A stretch of DNA of 64,000 nt from Chamaesiphon sp. GL140_3_metabinner_129_sub (GTDB lineage Bacteria; Cyanobacteriota; Cyanobacteriia; Cyanobacteriales; Chamaesiphonaceae), in contig JANYIT010000185.1 of the NCBI GenBank assembly GCA_025358725.1, positions 1-64,000 on the forward strand, given 5' to 3'. The notes under the pieces are model-generated. The model made no database searches. It was not told where the DNA came from and was given only the letters and a program-made list of their open reading frames with translations. The translations under genes and the position numbers were made by a program. Each line of letters opens with the position of its first letter. Position 1 is the first letter of the stretch. Positions 49,101-57,899 of the stretch are shown here, piece after piece.

Positions 49101-50502
49101 AGTACCACTGACGAACCAAACCCTATCGCTCACTGAGATTTACAATTTCATCAAGCAGAAAGTACCCGCTCACATGGTTCCTGCTGCCTACATCTTAATG
49201 GTGGCACTACCGCTCACCGCTGATGGCACCATCGATGTTCATGCGCTGCCTTTACCAGACTTATCATGCCAACCAGGATCAACAACCTTTGTCGCGGCTC
49301 ACGATGAGCTAGAGACCCAGCTCACGCAGATTTGGGAGACTACTCTCAATATTCGATCGATCAGCATCACCGACAACTTTTTTGACCTAGGGGGAAATTC
49401 CCTCACTGCTGTACGTTTATTCGCCCAGATTGCCACAACTTTCGCTAAAAATCTACCCCTGTCAATCTTATTAAAAGCCCCCACCATCGAGCAATTAGCC
49501 ATAGTTATTCGTCAGGATCTAGCTCCAGAGATTTGGTCGCCCTTAGTAGAACTCCAAAAGGGTAGCTCGAAGCAAGCTCTGTTTTGCATTCATGGCGGTG
49601 GATTTAATGTGCTAATTTATCGAGATCTCAGCCTAAATCTCGATCCCGCTCAAACTGTCTATGGACTACAGGCGCGTGGACTGGACAATGATCGACCGCT
49701 GGTCGATCGATTGGAAGAAATGGCAGCAGATTACATTCATGAGATCCAGCGGGTTCAAACGGAAGGGCCTTATCTATTAGCGGGTCTGTCTAACGGTGGT
49801 CACATTGCGCTAGAAATGGCTCAACAGCTCCAAGCTAGCGGACAAACTGTTAATTTAGTCGCAATGTTTGATAGCTATGGGCCAGAGGGAATTAAGCTAT
49901 TAGATCCATTCCCGCGATTTTTGTCTTCGCTGTTGTATGTACTGAAATACAGTGTGCCGAGATCGATCGTTCAATCGCGACAGTCAGGGCAAAATGCGAT
50001 CGCCAGCAAGCTCAAAAATGCGATCGACAAACTGTTTATCGCTAAAGACACATCAATTGCTCCAGCACAAGATTCAGGCGAAAATCTCGAACATCAAGAC
50101 ACTGCTAATACTAGCGAAAATTCGATCGAACGAAATCTGAATCGTTTAAGTAGCTATGTTTTAGAACATTCTCCTTGGGCATTTTTTAGTCCATCAGCGC
50201 AGCTCAAGGACAGTAACGATTCCGTTGCTAGTACACTAAAAAACCTGGAAGAGTCCTATCGCAAAGCTTACAAAGCATACGATCCTCAGCCCTATCAAGG
50301 AAAAATCGTTGTCTTTCGAGCAATGGAAGCTCCTCCCGGCTATCAACTAGCTCCAAAGTTGGGTTGGGACAAGATTGCTAAAGATGGAGTTGAAATACAT
50401 AAAATTCCTGGCGACCATACCTCTATTATGGAATCGCCTATTTTGGCTAAGAAAATGAAAGTTTGCCTCGAACAAGCCCTCGACAACAACTGTTCGCCAT
50501 GA
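46150..50502 (+). CDS. NRPS terminal module: TubC-type docking domain, C, degenerate A, PCP, TE
   Basis: TubC-like MKTLDCLLAELRQCDVKLWVEDDRLRYRA; C: MHCMICDGAS; A-like domain with eroded cores (AYILYPSQTDSKVIGVS, NTYSLPENT, LTADGTIDVHALP); PCP: FFDLGGNSLTAVRL; TE: CIHGGGFN and GLSNGG. ATGA overlap with the upstream stop. Confidence 0.93.
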   Translation: MKTLDCLLAELRQCDVKLWVEDDRLRYRAAKNSLNPELLSELKTRKVEIIKFLHQATTSNSQLPPIGQIDRQGHLPLSFAQQRFWFLHQFEPDSSSNNMPVVVRFTGSLNVAVLEQSLQALVRRHEVLRTHFPPVDGQPTQAIIVDLDLNLPVIDLRQIPVDRRDAEALRLATAEAHRPFNLLEGPILRLLLLQLSDDEHLLVWNMHCMICDGASSDVFYRDFIALYTAFIAGKPSPLVDLPVQYVDFAHWQRQWLQGEVLESQLSYWKQKLAGVLPAIQLPIDRPRPPLVQTYRGDRAARMLPKSLNANLTSLSQELGGTLFMTLIAAFEILLHRYSQQDDILISFASAGRGQVETEGLIGFFSNTLIQRINFEGNPTFRELFNRVRAASLEAYAHQDLPFEKLLEELSPEQNQSRSPLFQVKFALNPPWSNGRGMASVPLPDLTITSLFGYIYHGKTKYDLTLVMREQDEGLGYVFDYNADLFDSSTINRMLDHFQNLLEGILANPDQHLSELPLLSLAEQQQLLQSWAETKTALSHHSFVHEAFEAQVEQTPEAIALVYEQTQLTYRELNCQANQLAHYLKSVGVIPSAHIGICLERSPAAIVTLLSILKIGGTCIPIDPATPDAQIADILTDAQANILVIQSSLDRVIDPSVKAIDLDRSWEAISQQPQTSPDLHSTSAQPAYILYPSQTDSKVIGVSLGHQGIIQLANLGEGIELTGADISLQSSSLASEVAVFEIWGSLLNGATIAILPGKSAAHSDLGKVLQQHRVTTAWLPTRLLHQLAIEQIEALKSLRQIFTGGDALSPQVVSKLAQDLPDCQLINTYSLPENTGLTCYNPAVILPSTNASISIGRAIAHSQTFILDRYNQPVPIGIVGNLYIGGDKLAQDYFNRPELTASKFINHPFDPKPEARLYQTGDLARYLPDGSIELVGRADAIAKIYGLQIEVARIETALSQHPDIWESLVVIQPDAAAQEILTAYIVPLTNQTLSLTEIYNFIKQKVPAHMVPAAYILMVALPLTADGTIDVHALPLPDLSCQPGSTTFVAAHDELETQLTQIWETTLNIRSISITDNFFDLGGNSLTAVRLFAQIATTFAKNLPLSILLKAPTIEQLAIVIRQDLAPEIWSPLVELQKGSSKQALFCIHGGGFNVLIYRDLSLNLDPAQTVYGLQARGLDNDRPLVDRLEEMAADYIHEIQRVQTEGPYLLAGLSNGGHIALEMAQQLQASGQTVNLVAMFDSYGPEGIKLLDPFPRFLSSLLYVLKYSVPRSIVQSRQSGQNAIASKLKNAIDKLFIAKDTSIAPAQDSGENLEHQDTANTSENSIERNLNRLSSYVLEHSPWAFFSPSAQLKDSNDSVASTLKNLEESYRKAYKAYDPQPYQGKIVVFRAMEAPPGYQLAPKLGWDKIAKDGVEIHKIPGDHTSIMESPILAKKMKVCLEQALDNNCSP

Positions 50503-51827
50503 AACCAATCATCAAACTATGGGCAATCTTGGGACTAGCTATTTCGATTGTAGTTGTTGGGCGGATGGGCTGGAAAAAATGGTTGTCGATTAGGCCCGAT
50601 CCATTGCCTTCTACAGTCGCAGTTGCTGGCGATAGCAGTATCTTGCATGGGCACTATTATCAAGTATCGATTCCACCACCCAAAGAAGACAATTACCAGT
50701 CAGCAGACTACCGTATTTGGATTCCCCCTGATGTCCCAACAATTCGGGGATTAATCGTCAAGCAACATGGCTGCGGCGATGCAGAAGCAGCGACAGGACT
50801 CGACCATGCTAACGATCTCCAGTGGCAGGCATTAGCTATCAAACACCAGTTTGCGCTGCTCGGTACTAAATTTCCCACCGGAAATCGTCCCTGTGAAGAT
50901 TGGGCACTGATTAATTACGGCTCTGGAGCAGCTTTCGTCAAAGCACTTCATGCTTTTGCCCTCCAGAGTCAACATCCAGAACTCGAACGGGTTCCTTGGG
51001 CACTTTGGGGGCATTCTGGTGGTGCAGATTGGGCAACTCAGATGCTCCAACAATATCCAGAACGAATTATTGCGGTAATTGCGGCACGGGGTGGAGCTTT
51101 TAACCTTTTAGGTAGTAACCCGATATTAGCAAACATCCCAGTGCTCTTTGCTTTGGGCGAACAAGATCGAGTGCTAGTTAAAGAAACCCACGATTTGCCG
51201 ATCCAGGCATTTCAGCGTTATCGAAAATTAGCTGCCCCCTGGTCACTGGCGATCGAAGCTCAAGCTGGTCATGAAACTGGCGATACCCGTTTGCTGGCGA
51301 TCCCGTACTTGGATGCGCTCTTCACGCTCCGGCTACCCGTAAGCGGCAACGATCTGCGGTCGATCGATAAAACTCACGGCTGGCTGGGTAATCTAGTTAC
51401 CCGCAAGATTGCTCCTGTCGATCGGTTTGAGGGCAATCAACTCGAAGCAGCCTGGCTGCCAAATGAGGAAACAGCTCGCAAATGGCAGCAATATGTCAAT
51501 ACAGGTAAAATTTCTCCAATTCAGAAACCGATGGCACCAACCGCTCTAACTGCTACCAGTATCGCACCAATGACAGTCTTGCTAACTTGGAACCATCGGC
51601 CAGATCTAGAAAATGGATTGCCTTCATTTCGGATCTATCGCAATAACTCATTGATCGAAACTTGGAAAGGACAGGGGCATAATTTTGGCGATGCCGCAGA
51701 TCCACCAAAGATGGTGTTGGAGTTTCAAGACAAGAAGGCTACGCTCGATGCTAGCTACTCAGTGGGAGCATTTAACGATCTAGGTGAAAGTATTTCTCAA
51801 CCGATCCAACCAACTAAAGCAAGATAA
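50499..51827 (+). CDS. Secreted/anchored alpha/beta-hydrolase-like protein with C-terminal FN3-like region (start 50499)
   Basis: N-terminal TM/signal MKPIIKLWAILGLAISIVVVG; WALWGHSGGADWA elbow; C-terminal APTALTATSIAPMTVLLTWNHRP...FRIYRNN FN3-like; ATGA overlap with the NRPS stop. Confidence 0.75.
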   Translation: MKPIIKLWAILGLAISIVVVGRMGWKKWLSIRPDPLPSTVAVAGDSSILHGHYYQVSIPPPKEDNYQSADYRIWIPPDVPTIRGLIVKQHGCGDAEAATGLDHANDLQWQALAIKHQFALLGTKFPTGNRPCEDWALINYGSGAAFVKALHAFALQSQHPELERVPWALWGHSGGADWATQMLQQYPERIIAVIAARGGAFNLLGSNPILANIPVLFALGEQDRVLVKETHDLPIQAFQRYRKLAAPWSLAIEAQAGHETGDTRLLAIPYLDALFTLRLPVSGNDLRSIDKTHGWLGNLVTRKIAPVDRFEGNQLEAAWLPNEETARKWQQYVNTGKISPIQKPMAPTALTATSIAPMTVLLTWNHRPDLENGLPSFRIYRNNSLIETWKGQGHNFGDAADPPKMVLEFQDKKATLDASYSVGAFNDLGESISQPIQPTKAR

Positions 51828-51902
51828 TTAATATGCTGGTGAAACTATATTTACTAGATCGTACAATCTAGGCTCAATTTATACACATAATCATATATTT
51901 TC

Positions 51903-53681
51903 ATGCGCCAATATCTACTTAAATTTATTTATATTCTTGAAGGTAAGTACAAAAGCCTCGTACTTATGGTACTACTATTTTTATTTGTTTCTTGTCTGGA
52001 AGTGTTAGGTACTGGTCTGATTGGACCATTTATCTCTCTCGCTACCAATCCCAATTCGATCGTTCAAAATAGTTTTCTAAACTCTATTTATCAACAATTA
52101 AGCTTGAATTCTCCAAGTCAATTTCTGTTGTTGCTGGGCGGCTTAGTAATTGCTATTTTTTATTTGAAATCATTTTTAAGCTTTAATTCTCAAAGATTAA
52201 TCTTTGAATTTGGTTTCAGACAGCAGGGCGAATTGTCAGCTAGACTGATGCACCGCTATCTAGCAGCCCCATATACTTTCCATTTAAGTAGAAATAGTGC
52301 TTCGCTGATTCAAAATGTGCTCAATGAAACAGAGCGGTTTAGCAATGGTGTGATGATGCCACTGCTTACTTCTATTTCCAATGCCATCGTCACTTTTGCA
52401 CTTATAGTGCTCTTGGTTAATACTAATGCAATGGCAATGATTATCATTGGTGGTATTTTGGTGTTGTCTTATGGTTTATTAGAATCTTCAAAAAATAAAA
52501 TTGCCCGCTGGGGGAAGGAAGGCTCAGATGCACGTACTGAGATGATCCGACTCATAAATCATGGGATGGGAGGTCTAAAAGAAACCCGAATAATTGGTTG
52601 TGAGCCATATTTTGAGGGCAAAATGGAAGAACAAATAAATCAATATTCAGTTAGTGGCAGTTTAGCCTTGAGCTTTACTAATTTACCCCGCTATGTGATT
52701 GAAGCTTTTTTAATAACTTTTCTCATAATTTTTACTTTTGTATTCATCTCTACGAATCAGGGAAATGCTCAAAATCTCAGCTCAGTGTTGGGGATATTTG
52801 CACTAGCCTCGATTCGGCTACTTCCAGCAGTGGGTAATTTGCTATCTTCGATCAATGGAATCAGATATAATGCCTACTCGTTAGATAAAATATATCTAGA
52901 TCTTAAAGAATTAGAGGATGTAAATACTCGCAAAAATCCTAAGTTTATTGCAAGTGAAGGTTTGAGTGGATCGCTTCTTCCCTTCAAGGAAAAGATTGTC
53001 TTAGCTAATGTTTCGTATTGCTATCCTCATGCTGAACAAAAATCTCTTGAACAGGTTTCTCTCGTAATTAGAAAGGGAGAATCTATCGGCTTGATCGGTA
53101 AATCAGGCGCAGGTAAAACGACACTTGTAGATGTCATTTTAGGACTACTAATCCCTCAGAATGGAGATATCATACTCGATGGAACTTCGATTTATCCAGA
53201 TCTTCGAGCTTGGCAAAATTTAATTGGATATGTACCGCAGTCGATCTTTCTGATCGATGATACTCTCGAACGAAATATTGCCTTTGGCGTTCCAGATCAA
53301 TTAATAGATCGGCAAAGACTAGACAAGGCGATCGTTGCCGCACAACTAGAAGAATTAGTTGAGCAACTTCCACATGGGATCGATACGATGGTTGGGGAGC
53401 GAGGTGTGCTGCTCTCCGGTGGTCAACGTCAAAGAGTCGGGATTGCGCGCGCACTCTATCACGAAAGAGAAATTCTAGTTTTTGATGAAGCAACAGCAGC
53501 TTTGGATAATGAAACAGAGGGTTTAGTCACAGAGGCAATTAAATCTTTAAGTGGAATCAAAACAATGATTATTATCGCTCATCGTTTCTCGACAATTGAA
53601 CACTGCGATCAAATTTACAGGCTAGAGCGAGGTAAAGTTGTTGAAGCTGGCAGTTATCAGGAAGTAGTTGAACGACAATAA
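51903..53681 (+). CDS. ABC exporter (fused permease and ATPase)
   Basis: TM region then GKSGAGKTTLVDVILGLL, LLSGGQRQRVGIARALY, ILVFDEATAALD. Confidence 0.93.
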   Translation: MRQYLLKFIYILEGKYKSLVLMVLLFLFVSCLEVLGTGLIGPFISLATNPNSIVQNSFLNSIYQQLSLNSPSQFLLLLGGLVIAIFYLKSFLSFNSQRLIFEFGFRQQGELSARLMHRYLAAPYTFHLSRNSASLIQNVLNETERFSNGVMMPLLTSISNAIVTFALIVLLVNTNAMAMIIIGGILVLSYGLLESSKNKIARWGKEGSDARTEMIRLINHGMGGLKETRIIGCEPYFEGKMEEQINQYSVSGSLALSFTNLPRYVIEAFLITFLIIFTFVFISTNQGNAQNLSSVLGIFALASIRLLPAVGNLLSSINGIRYNAYSLDKIYLDLKELEDVNTRKNPKFIASEGLSGSLLPFKEKIVLANVSYCYPHAEQKSLEQVSLVIRKGESIGLIGKSGAGKTTLVDVILGLLIPQNGDIILDGTSIYPDLRAWQNLIGYVPQSIFLIDDTLERNIAFGVPDQLIDRQRLDKAIVAAQLEELVEQLPHGIDTMVGERGVLLSGGQRQRVGIARALYHEREILVFDEATAALDNETEGLVTEAIKSLSGIKTMIIIAHRFSTIEHCDQIYRLERGKVVEAGSYQEVVERQ

Positions 53682-53911
53682 ATATTAAATAAATATCAAT
53701 GGTAAAACTATCCTTGAATTTTGTTGATGGGAGATGGGATGAGGCGAATAAGTTTGTTGTAAAAGCGGATGCAGTGCGGACTGGTTCCCCATCCATGCAA
53801 CTGCACCAAGCAATAAATAATTATCCCTAAATTCAGCAATACCTTTTTTTAGTTGAAAAACTATTTATGTGGAAAAACCATTTATTTTGCTTGGGGCAAA
53901 AAGCAACCAAC

Positions 53912-55225
53912 ATGAAAGTCTTGAATTTAAGTGCCTTCGATCTTGCAGGCGGAGCAGCCAGAGCAGCCTATCGCATTCATCAGGGTCTGCTCAGCATCGA
54001 TATTGACTCCCAGTTAATGGTGCAACACAAACAGAGCAGCGACTCCACTGTGATCACGGCTGAAAGTAAGTTGCTGGCAAAATTACGATCGATCGGGGAT
54101 GCTTATCCGCTCAAGTTTTATCAACATCGCCAACAAATATTCTCGCCGCAGTGGTTTCCTGATGATTTACGCAGGAGTGTCGATCGATTTAAACCGGATA
54201 TTATCAATCTCAATTGGGTTTGTAATGGTTTCGTACCTGTATCAGCCTTGGCTAAGTTTAAACAGCCTTTGGTCTGGACACTTCAAGATATGTGGGCATT
54301 TACAGGTGGCTGCCATTATACCTTGGGCTGCGATCGCTACACATTATCTTGTGGTAATTGCCCCCAACTCCAAAGTGGTCGAGAAGCTGATTTATCTCGG
54401 GCTGTTTGGCAACGCAAAGCCAAAGCTTGGCAAAATCTGAACCTCCACATCGTCGCTCCCAGCGAGTGGATGGCAAAATGTGTCAAGGCTTCCTCTCTAT
54501 TTCAGAACAGCCAGGTAGAAGTTATCCCCTTTGGGCTGGACACCACGGTATTTCAGCCGATCGATTCGCGGATCGCCAGAGAGCTATTGAATCTACCACA
54601 AGACAAGCAACTTATCCTGTTTGGGGCGATCGATGCAACTGAAGATACTCGCAAGGGATTTCACTTGCTGCAAGCTGCGCTCAAGCAGCTCAGTCAGACT
54701 GGTTGGGTCGATCGAATCGAACTAGTTGTATTTGGTTCCTCCCAACCAGATCAGCCAATTGACTTGGGCTTTCCCGTTCATTATTTGGGGAAGTTGCACG
54801 ACGATTTGTCTTTGCGAAATGCCTACGCTGCTGCTGATGTGATGATTGCCCCATCGATCGAAGAAGCATTTGGGCAAACGGCATCCGAGTCCCTTGCTTG
54901 TGGTACTCCCGTCGTCGTGTTCGCAAATACTGGCTTAGAAGCTATCGTCGATCATCAGCAGAATGGTTACATTGCTGACTACTGCGACACAGCAGATTTA
55001 GCCAGGGGAATTGCCTGGGTACTGGAAGACTGCGAACGACACAACAGCTTGCGTCGTGCTGCCCGTCACAAGGCAGAACGAGAGTATGCGATGGAAGTAC
55101 AAGCACATCGATATCGATCGCTGTTTCACAAAATTCTCGTTGGCGTAGCCTCTCAGAATGAGAATCAACCCCAGCCTGCTCTGAGTCAAGCTACATCTCG
55201 ATTGGATCAGCCACCATCGCTTTGA
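53912..55225 (+). CDS. Glycosyltransferase (GT4-like; start likely 53912)
   Basis: MKVLNLSAFDLAGGAARAAYRIHQGL; ADVMIAPSIEEAFGQTASESLACGTPVVVFANTGLEAIV. Confidence 0.9.
   Translation: MKVLNLSAFDLAGGAARAAYRIHQGLLSIDIDSQLMVQHKQSSDSTVITAESKLLAKLRSIGDAYPLKFYQHRQQIFSPQWFPDDLRRSVDRFKPDIINLNWVCNGFVPVSALAKFKQPLVWTLQDMWAFTGGCHYTLGCDRYTLSCGNCPQLQSGREADLSRAVWQRKAKAWQNLNLHIVAPSEWMAKCVKASSLFQNSQVEVIPFGLDTTVFQPIDSRIARELLNLPQDKQLILFGAIDATEDTRKGFHLLQAALKQLSQTGWVDRIELVVFGSSQPDQPIDLGFPVHYLGKLHDDLSLRNAYAAADVMIAPSIEEAFGQTASESLACGTPVVVFANTGLEAIVDHQQNGYIADYCDTADLARGIAWVLEDCERHNSLRRAARHKAEREYAMEVQAHRYRSLFHKILVGVASQNENQPQPALSQATSRLDQPPSL
55135..55166 (-). repeat. Dispersed palindromic repeat inside a glycosyltransferase CDS (reverse orientation)
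   Basis: Reverse complement gattctcattctgagaggctacgccaacgaga differs from the 40913 copy at 2 of 32 positions. Confidence 0.8.
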
Positions 55226-55274
55226 CTGTCCTGCCAAAACATCGATCGTGTGAATTCTATCTTCCCAACGAGTT

Positions 55275-56579
55275 ATGAAGCACTTGCCCATTTCCTCACA
55301 GTCTATTCAAACCTCTCCCCGACTAATGTTGTTCGACTTGGCTTTGGGAGGACATCACGGTGGCTACATTCAGCACCTCGTCGAGTACGCTGATCGTCAG
55401 GCATTTGCTGGCGTGATCGATATTGTCGTGTTACCGCAGTTTTGCGAGATTCATCAAGATACCGTTGCGGCTATTTCCAGTTATCAGCATCCAGCAATCA
55501 ATCTCGTGCCGATTTCCACCGCCGAAGCCGCAGCATTGGGAGATCGTCATTCAGGGATGAATCGGGCACTCCGAAACTTGCGCGAATGGCAACTCTTTTG
55601 CAAGTATGCCAAAAAGTTGCAAACAACTCACGCGCTGATTATGTACTTAGATACCTGCGAACTTCCTTTAGCAGTTGGGATGCAGTCACCTTGTCCATTT
55701 TCGGGGATTTATTTTAGACCCACTTTTCACTACGATCTGTTTGCCAACTACCAGCCAAATCGCAAACAGCGGCTGCAACAGTGGCGCGAACGCATTACAC
55801 TAGGGCGAATCTTGCATCATCCACAACTTCAGACATTATTCTGTCTCGATCCCTTTGCCGTCAAAGCAATTGAACACGATCGATCCAATGTCCAGATCGT
55901 CCATCTTGCCGATCCGGTTCAACCTTACCCGTCAATCCAACTGGATCTGGCAACCTTTCGCACCAAGTTAGGGATCGAAAAACATCGCCGAGTATTTCTG
56001 CTATTTGGCGCATTGGATGGGCGCAAGGGGATTTATCAACTACTAGAGGCGATCGCCTTATTACCTCCAGAACGCTGTCAGAATATCTGCCTCCTCTTAG
56101 TCGGTAAAACCAACGCCACTGAACGAGCAAATATTCGATCAAAGATAACTGTACTTTGTCAGATTGCGCCAATTCAACTGGTAGAGTGTGATGAATTTAT
56201 CCCCGAACATGATGTCTCCAGCTATTTTCAATTAGCAGATGTGGTGCTAGCTCTTTATCAACAACACGTTGGGATGAGTGGAATTTTGCTGCTGGCGGCG
56301 GCAGCAGGTAAGCCTGTATTGAGTTCTGATTACGGTTTGATGGGAGAGCTGGTGCGGCGTTATCAGTTGGGTTTAGCGGTAGATTCAACCGATCCATCCG
56401 CGATTGCCAGGGCACTCTCTGGCTGTTTATTGGAACTACCAGAGACATTAGGCGATCGATCGCAGATGCAGGTGTTTGCCGAACAAAACTCAATCGATCG
56501 ATATACCAGCACAATTTTTCAGTATCTAAATCCCGATGCAAATCATTTTTTACCTGTATCAATACGAGATAAAATTTAG
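55275..56579 (+). CDS. Glycosyltransferase (GT4-like)
   Basis: LMLFDLALGGHHGGYIQHLVEYA; FLLFGALDGRKGIYQLLEAIALL; C-terminal nucleotide-binding pattern. Confidence 0.8.
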   Translation: MKHLPISSQSIQTSPRLMLFDLALGGHHGGYIQHLVEYADRQAFAGVIDIVVLPQFCEIHQDTVAAISSYQHPAINLVPISTAEAAALGDRHSGMNRALRNLREWQLFCKYAKKLQTTHALIMYLDTCELPLAVGMQSPCPFSGIYFRPTFHYDLFANYQPNRKQRLQQWRERITLGRILHHPQLQTLFCLDPFAVKAIEHDRSNVQIVHLADPVQPYPSIQLDLATFRTKLGIEKHRRVFLLFGALDGRKGIYQLLEAIALLPPERCQNICLLLVGKTNATERANIRSKITVLCQIAPIQLVECDEFIPEHDVSSYFQLADVVLALYQQHVGMSGILLLAAAAGKPVLSSDYGLMGELVRRYQLGLAVDSTDPSAIARALSGCLLELPETLGDRSQMQVFAEQNSIDRYTSTIFQYLNPDANHFLPVSIRDKI

Positions 56580-56687
56580 TGAATAAATTAGCAAATTAGC
56601 CATTGTACTGAGCCGAAAATTTAGCAAGATTGATAAGATAGTATTATCAAGGTGCAATTACTCTTTGTATTCCTTTCAATCATAGTC

Positions 56688-56788
56688 ATACCAATTTAAA
56701 GTTAGTAAATAACAGGCTAGCTCCTCTCCTTGATAAGGGAAGGTTGGGAAGGGTAAAGATCTATAGCTTTAATTCTTTAAATTGGTAT
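56688..56788. repeat. 101-bp MITE-like element with perfect 14-bp terminal inverted repeats
   Basis: ataccaatttaaag (56688-56701) and ctttaaattggtat (56775-56788). Confidence 0.75.
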
Positions 56789-56825
56789 CACAATTTCATT
56801 AATAATTAAGTTGGAGAGCGTATAT

Positions 56826-57824
56826 ATGTCTGTATCTATAGCTTTTATTCTATGTACTGAATGTGGTTCACTAGAGCAAGAATCCTTACTAATGGTCGAA
56901 AGTTTTCGTAGGTATACCGGAAGCTTTAAAGATTCACCACTATTTAGTTTTCAGATTCGAGAGAAAAACAACGTTTCACCAGAAACTATTCAGAAACTTG
57001 AATCGTTTGGTGTGAAGCATCAAAAAGTTGTTCTTAATAGTAAGTATCCTGACTATCCATTAGCTAATAAACCACTGCTTTGTGCATATGCAGAACAAGC
57101 TATAGATGCTGATATCCTGGTCTTTCTAGATAGCGATTTGGTCTTCTTTTCAGAGCCAAAAGAATTTTCATTACCACCAGAGTACGATATCGGGATTCGT
57201 CCTGAGCATCACAAAATGATTGGTTCAGCAGGCGCATCCGACCCTAACGAAGAGTATTGGATGCGTCTTTACAATATTGCGGGAGTGAAAGATCTCAATC
57301 GATTCGTCACAACGACAGTAGACCAACAAAAAATTAGAGCTTTCTGGAACTCTGGTGTAGTTGCAGTTAGAAGAAACAAGGGTATCTTTACTGCTTGGAA
57401 GCAGACAATCGAGCAGCTTTTAGAAGAAGGTACGACTACCACTAAAGAGAATTGGTACTATGAACAGTCGGCTCTTTCTGCTACTATCTGTGCCATGACT
57501 GCAAAAGTCTTCAACTTTTCCCCAGGTTATAACTATCCAGTGCATTCACACAATGCCATGCCACCATCAGAACGACTGAGTAGCTTTGAGGAAATAGTTT
57601 GTATTCACGAGCATCTGTTTCGCCCTAGAAAAGAACAATATCGAGAAAGAACTTGGGTAAAAACTCTTAAGTGGATGAAAGAATTCGATCGATCGACACC
57701 CAATTACAAATGGCTATATAGCTATTTACAAACTCATAACCCAACGCCTAATTTTATCCAGCAGATGCTAGAAACAATCTTATTCTTACCCGGAATTAAG
57801 AGCCTCCTACCCTATAGAAAATAA
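56826..57824 (+). CDS. Putative glycosyltransferase / nucleotide-sugar transferase-like protein
   Basis: ADILVFLDSDLVFFSEP (DxD motif) and FWNSGVVAVRRN; track ORF begins at 56811, MSVSIAFIL starts at 56826. Confidence 0.7.
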   Translation: MSVSIAFILCTECGSLEQESLLMVESFRRYTGSFKDSPLFSFQIREKNNVSPETIQKLESFGVKHQKVVLNSKYPDYPLANKPLLCAYAEQAIDADILVFLDSDLVFFSEPKEFSLPPEYDIGIRPEHHKMIGSAGASDPNEEYWMRLYNIAGVKDLNRFVTTTVDQQKIRAFWNSGVVAVRRNKGIFTAWKQTIEQLLEEGTTTTKENWYYEQSALSATICAMTAKVFNFSPGYNYPVHSHNAMPPSERLSSFEEIVCIHEHLFRPRKEQYRERTWVKTLKWMKEFDRSTPNYKWLYSYLQTHNPTPNFIQQMLETILFLPGIKSLLPYRK

Positions 57825-57899
57825 GAATATCTTGTATGCAATTAGATCTTACTAGTCGATCTCTTAAATAATTATCTTTACAAAACCATTTTTTCACTC

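Noticed and set aside
33530-50502. Microcystin, anabaenopeptin or hassallidin type cluster
   Set aside because: Gene and domain order does not fit: no McyE-like CM/DH/KR set, no FAAL, too few modules.
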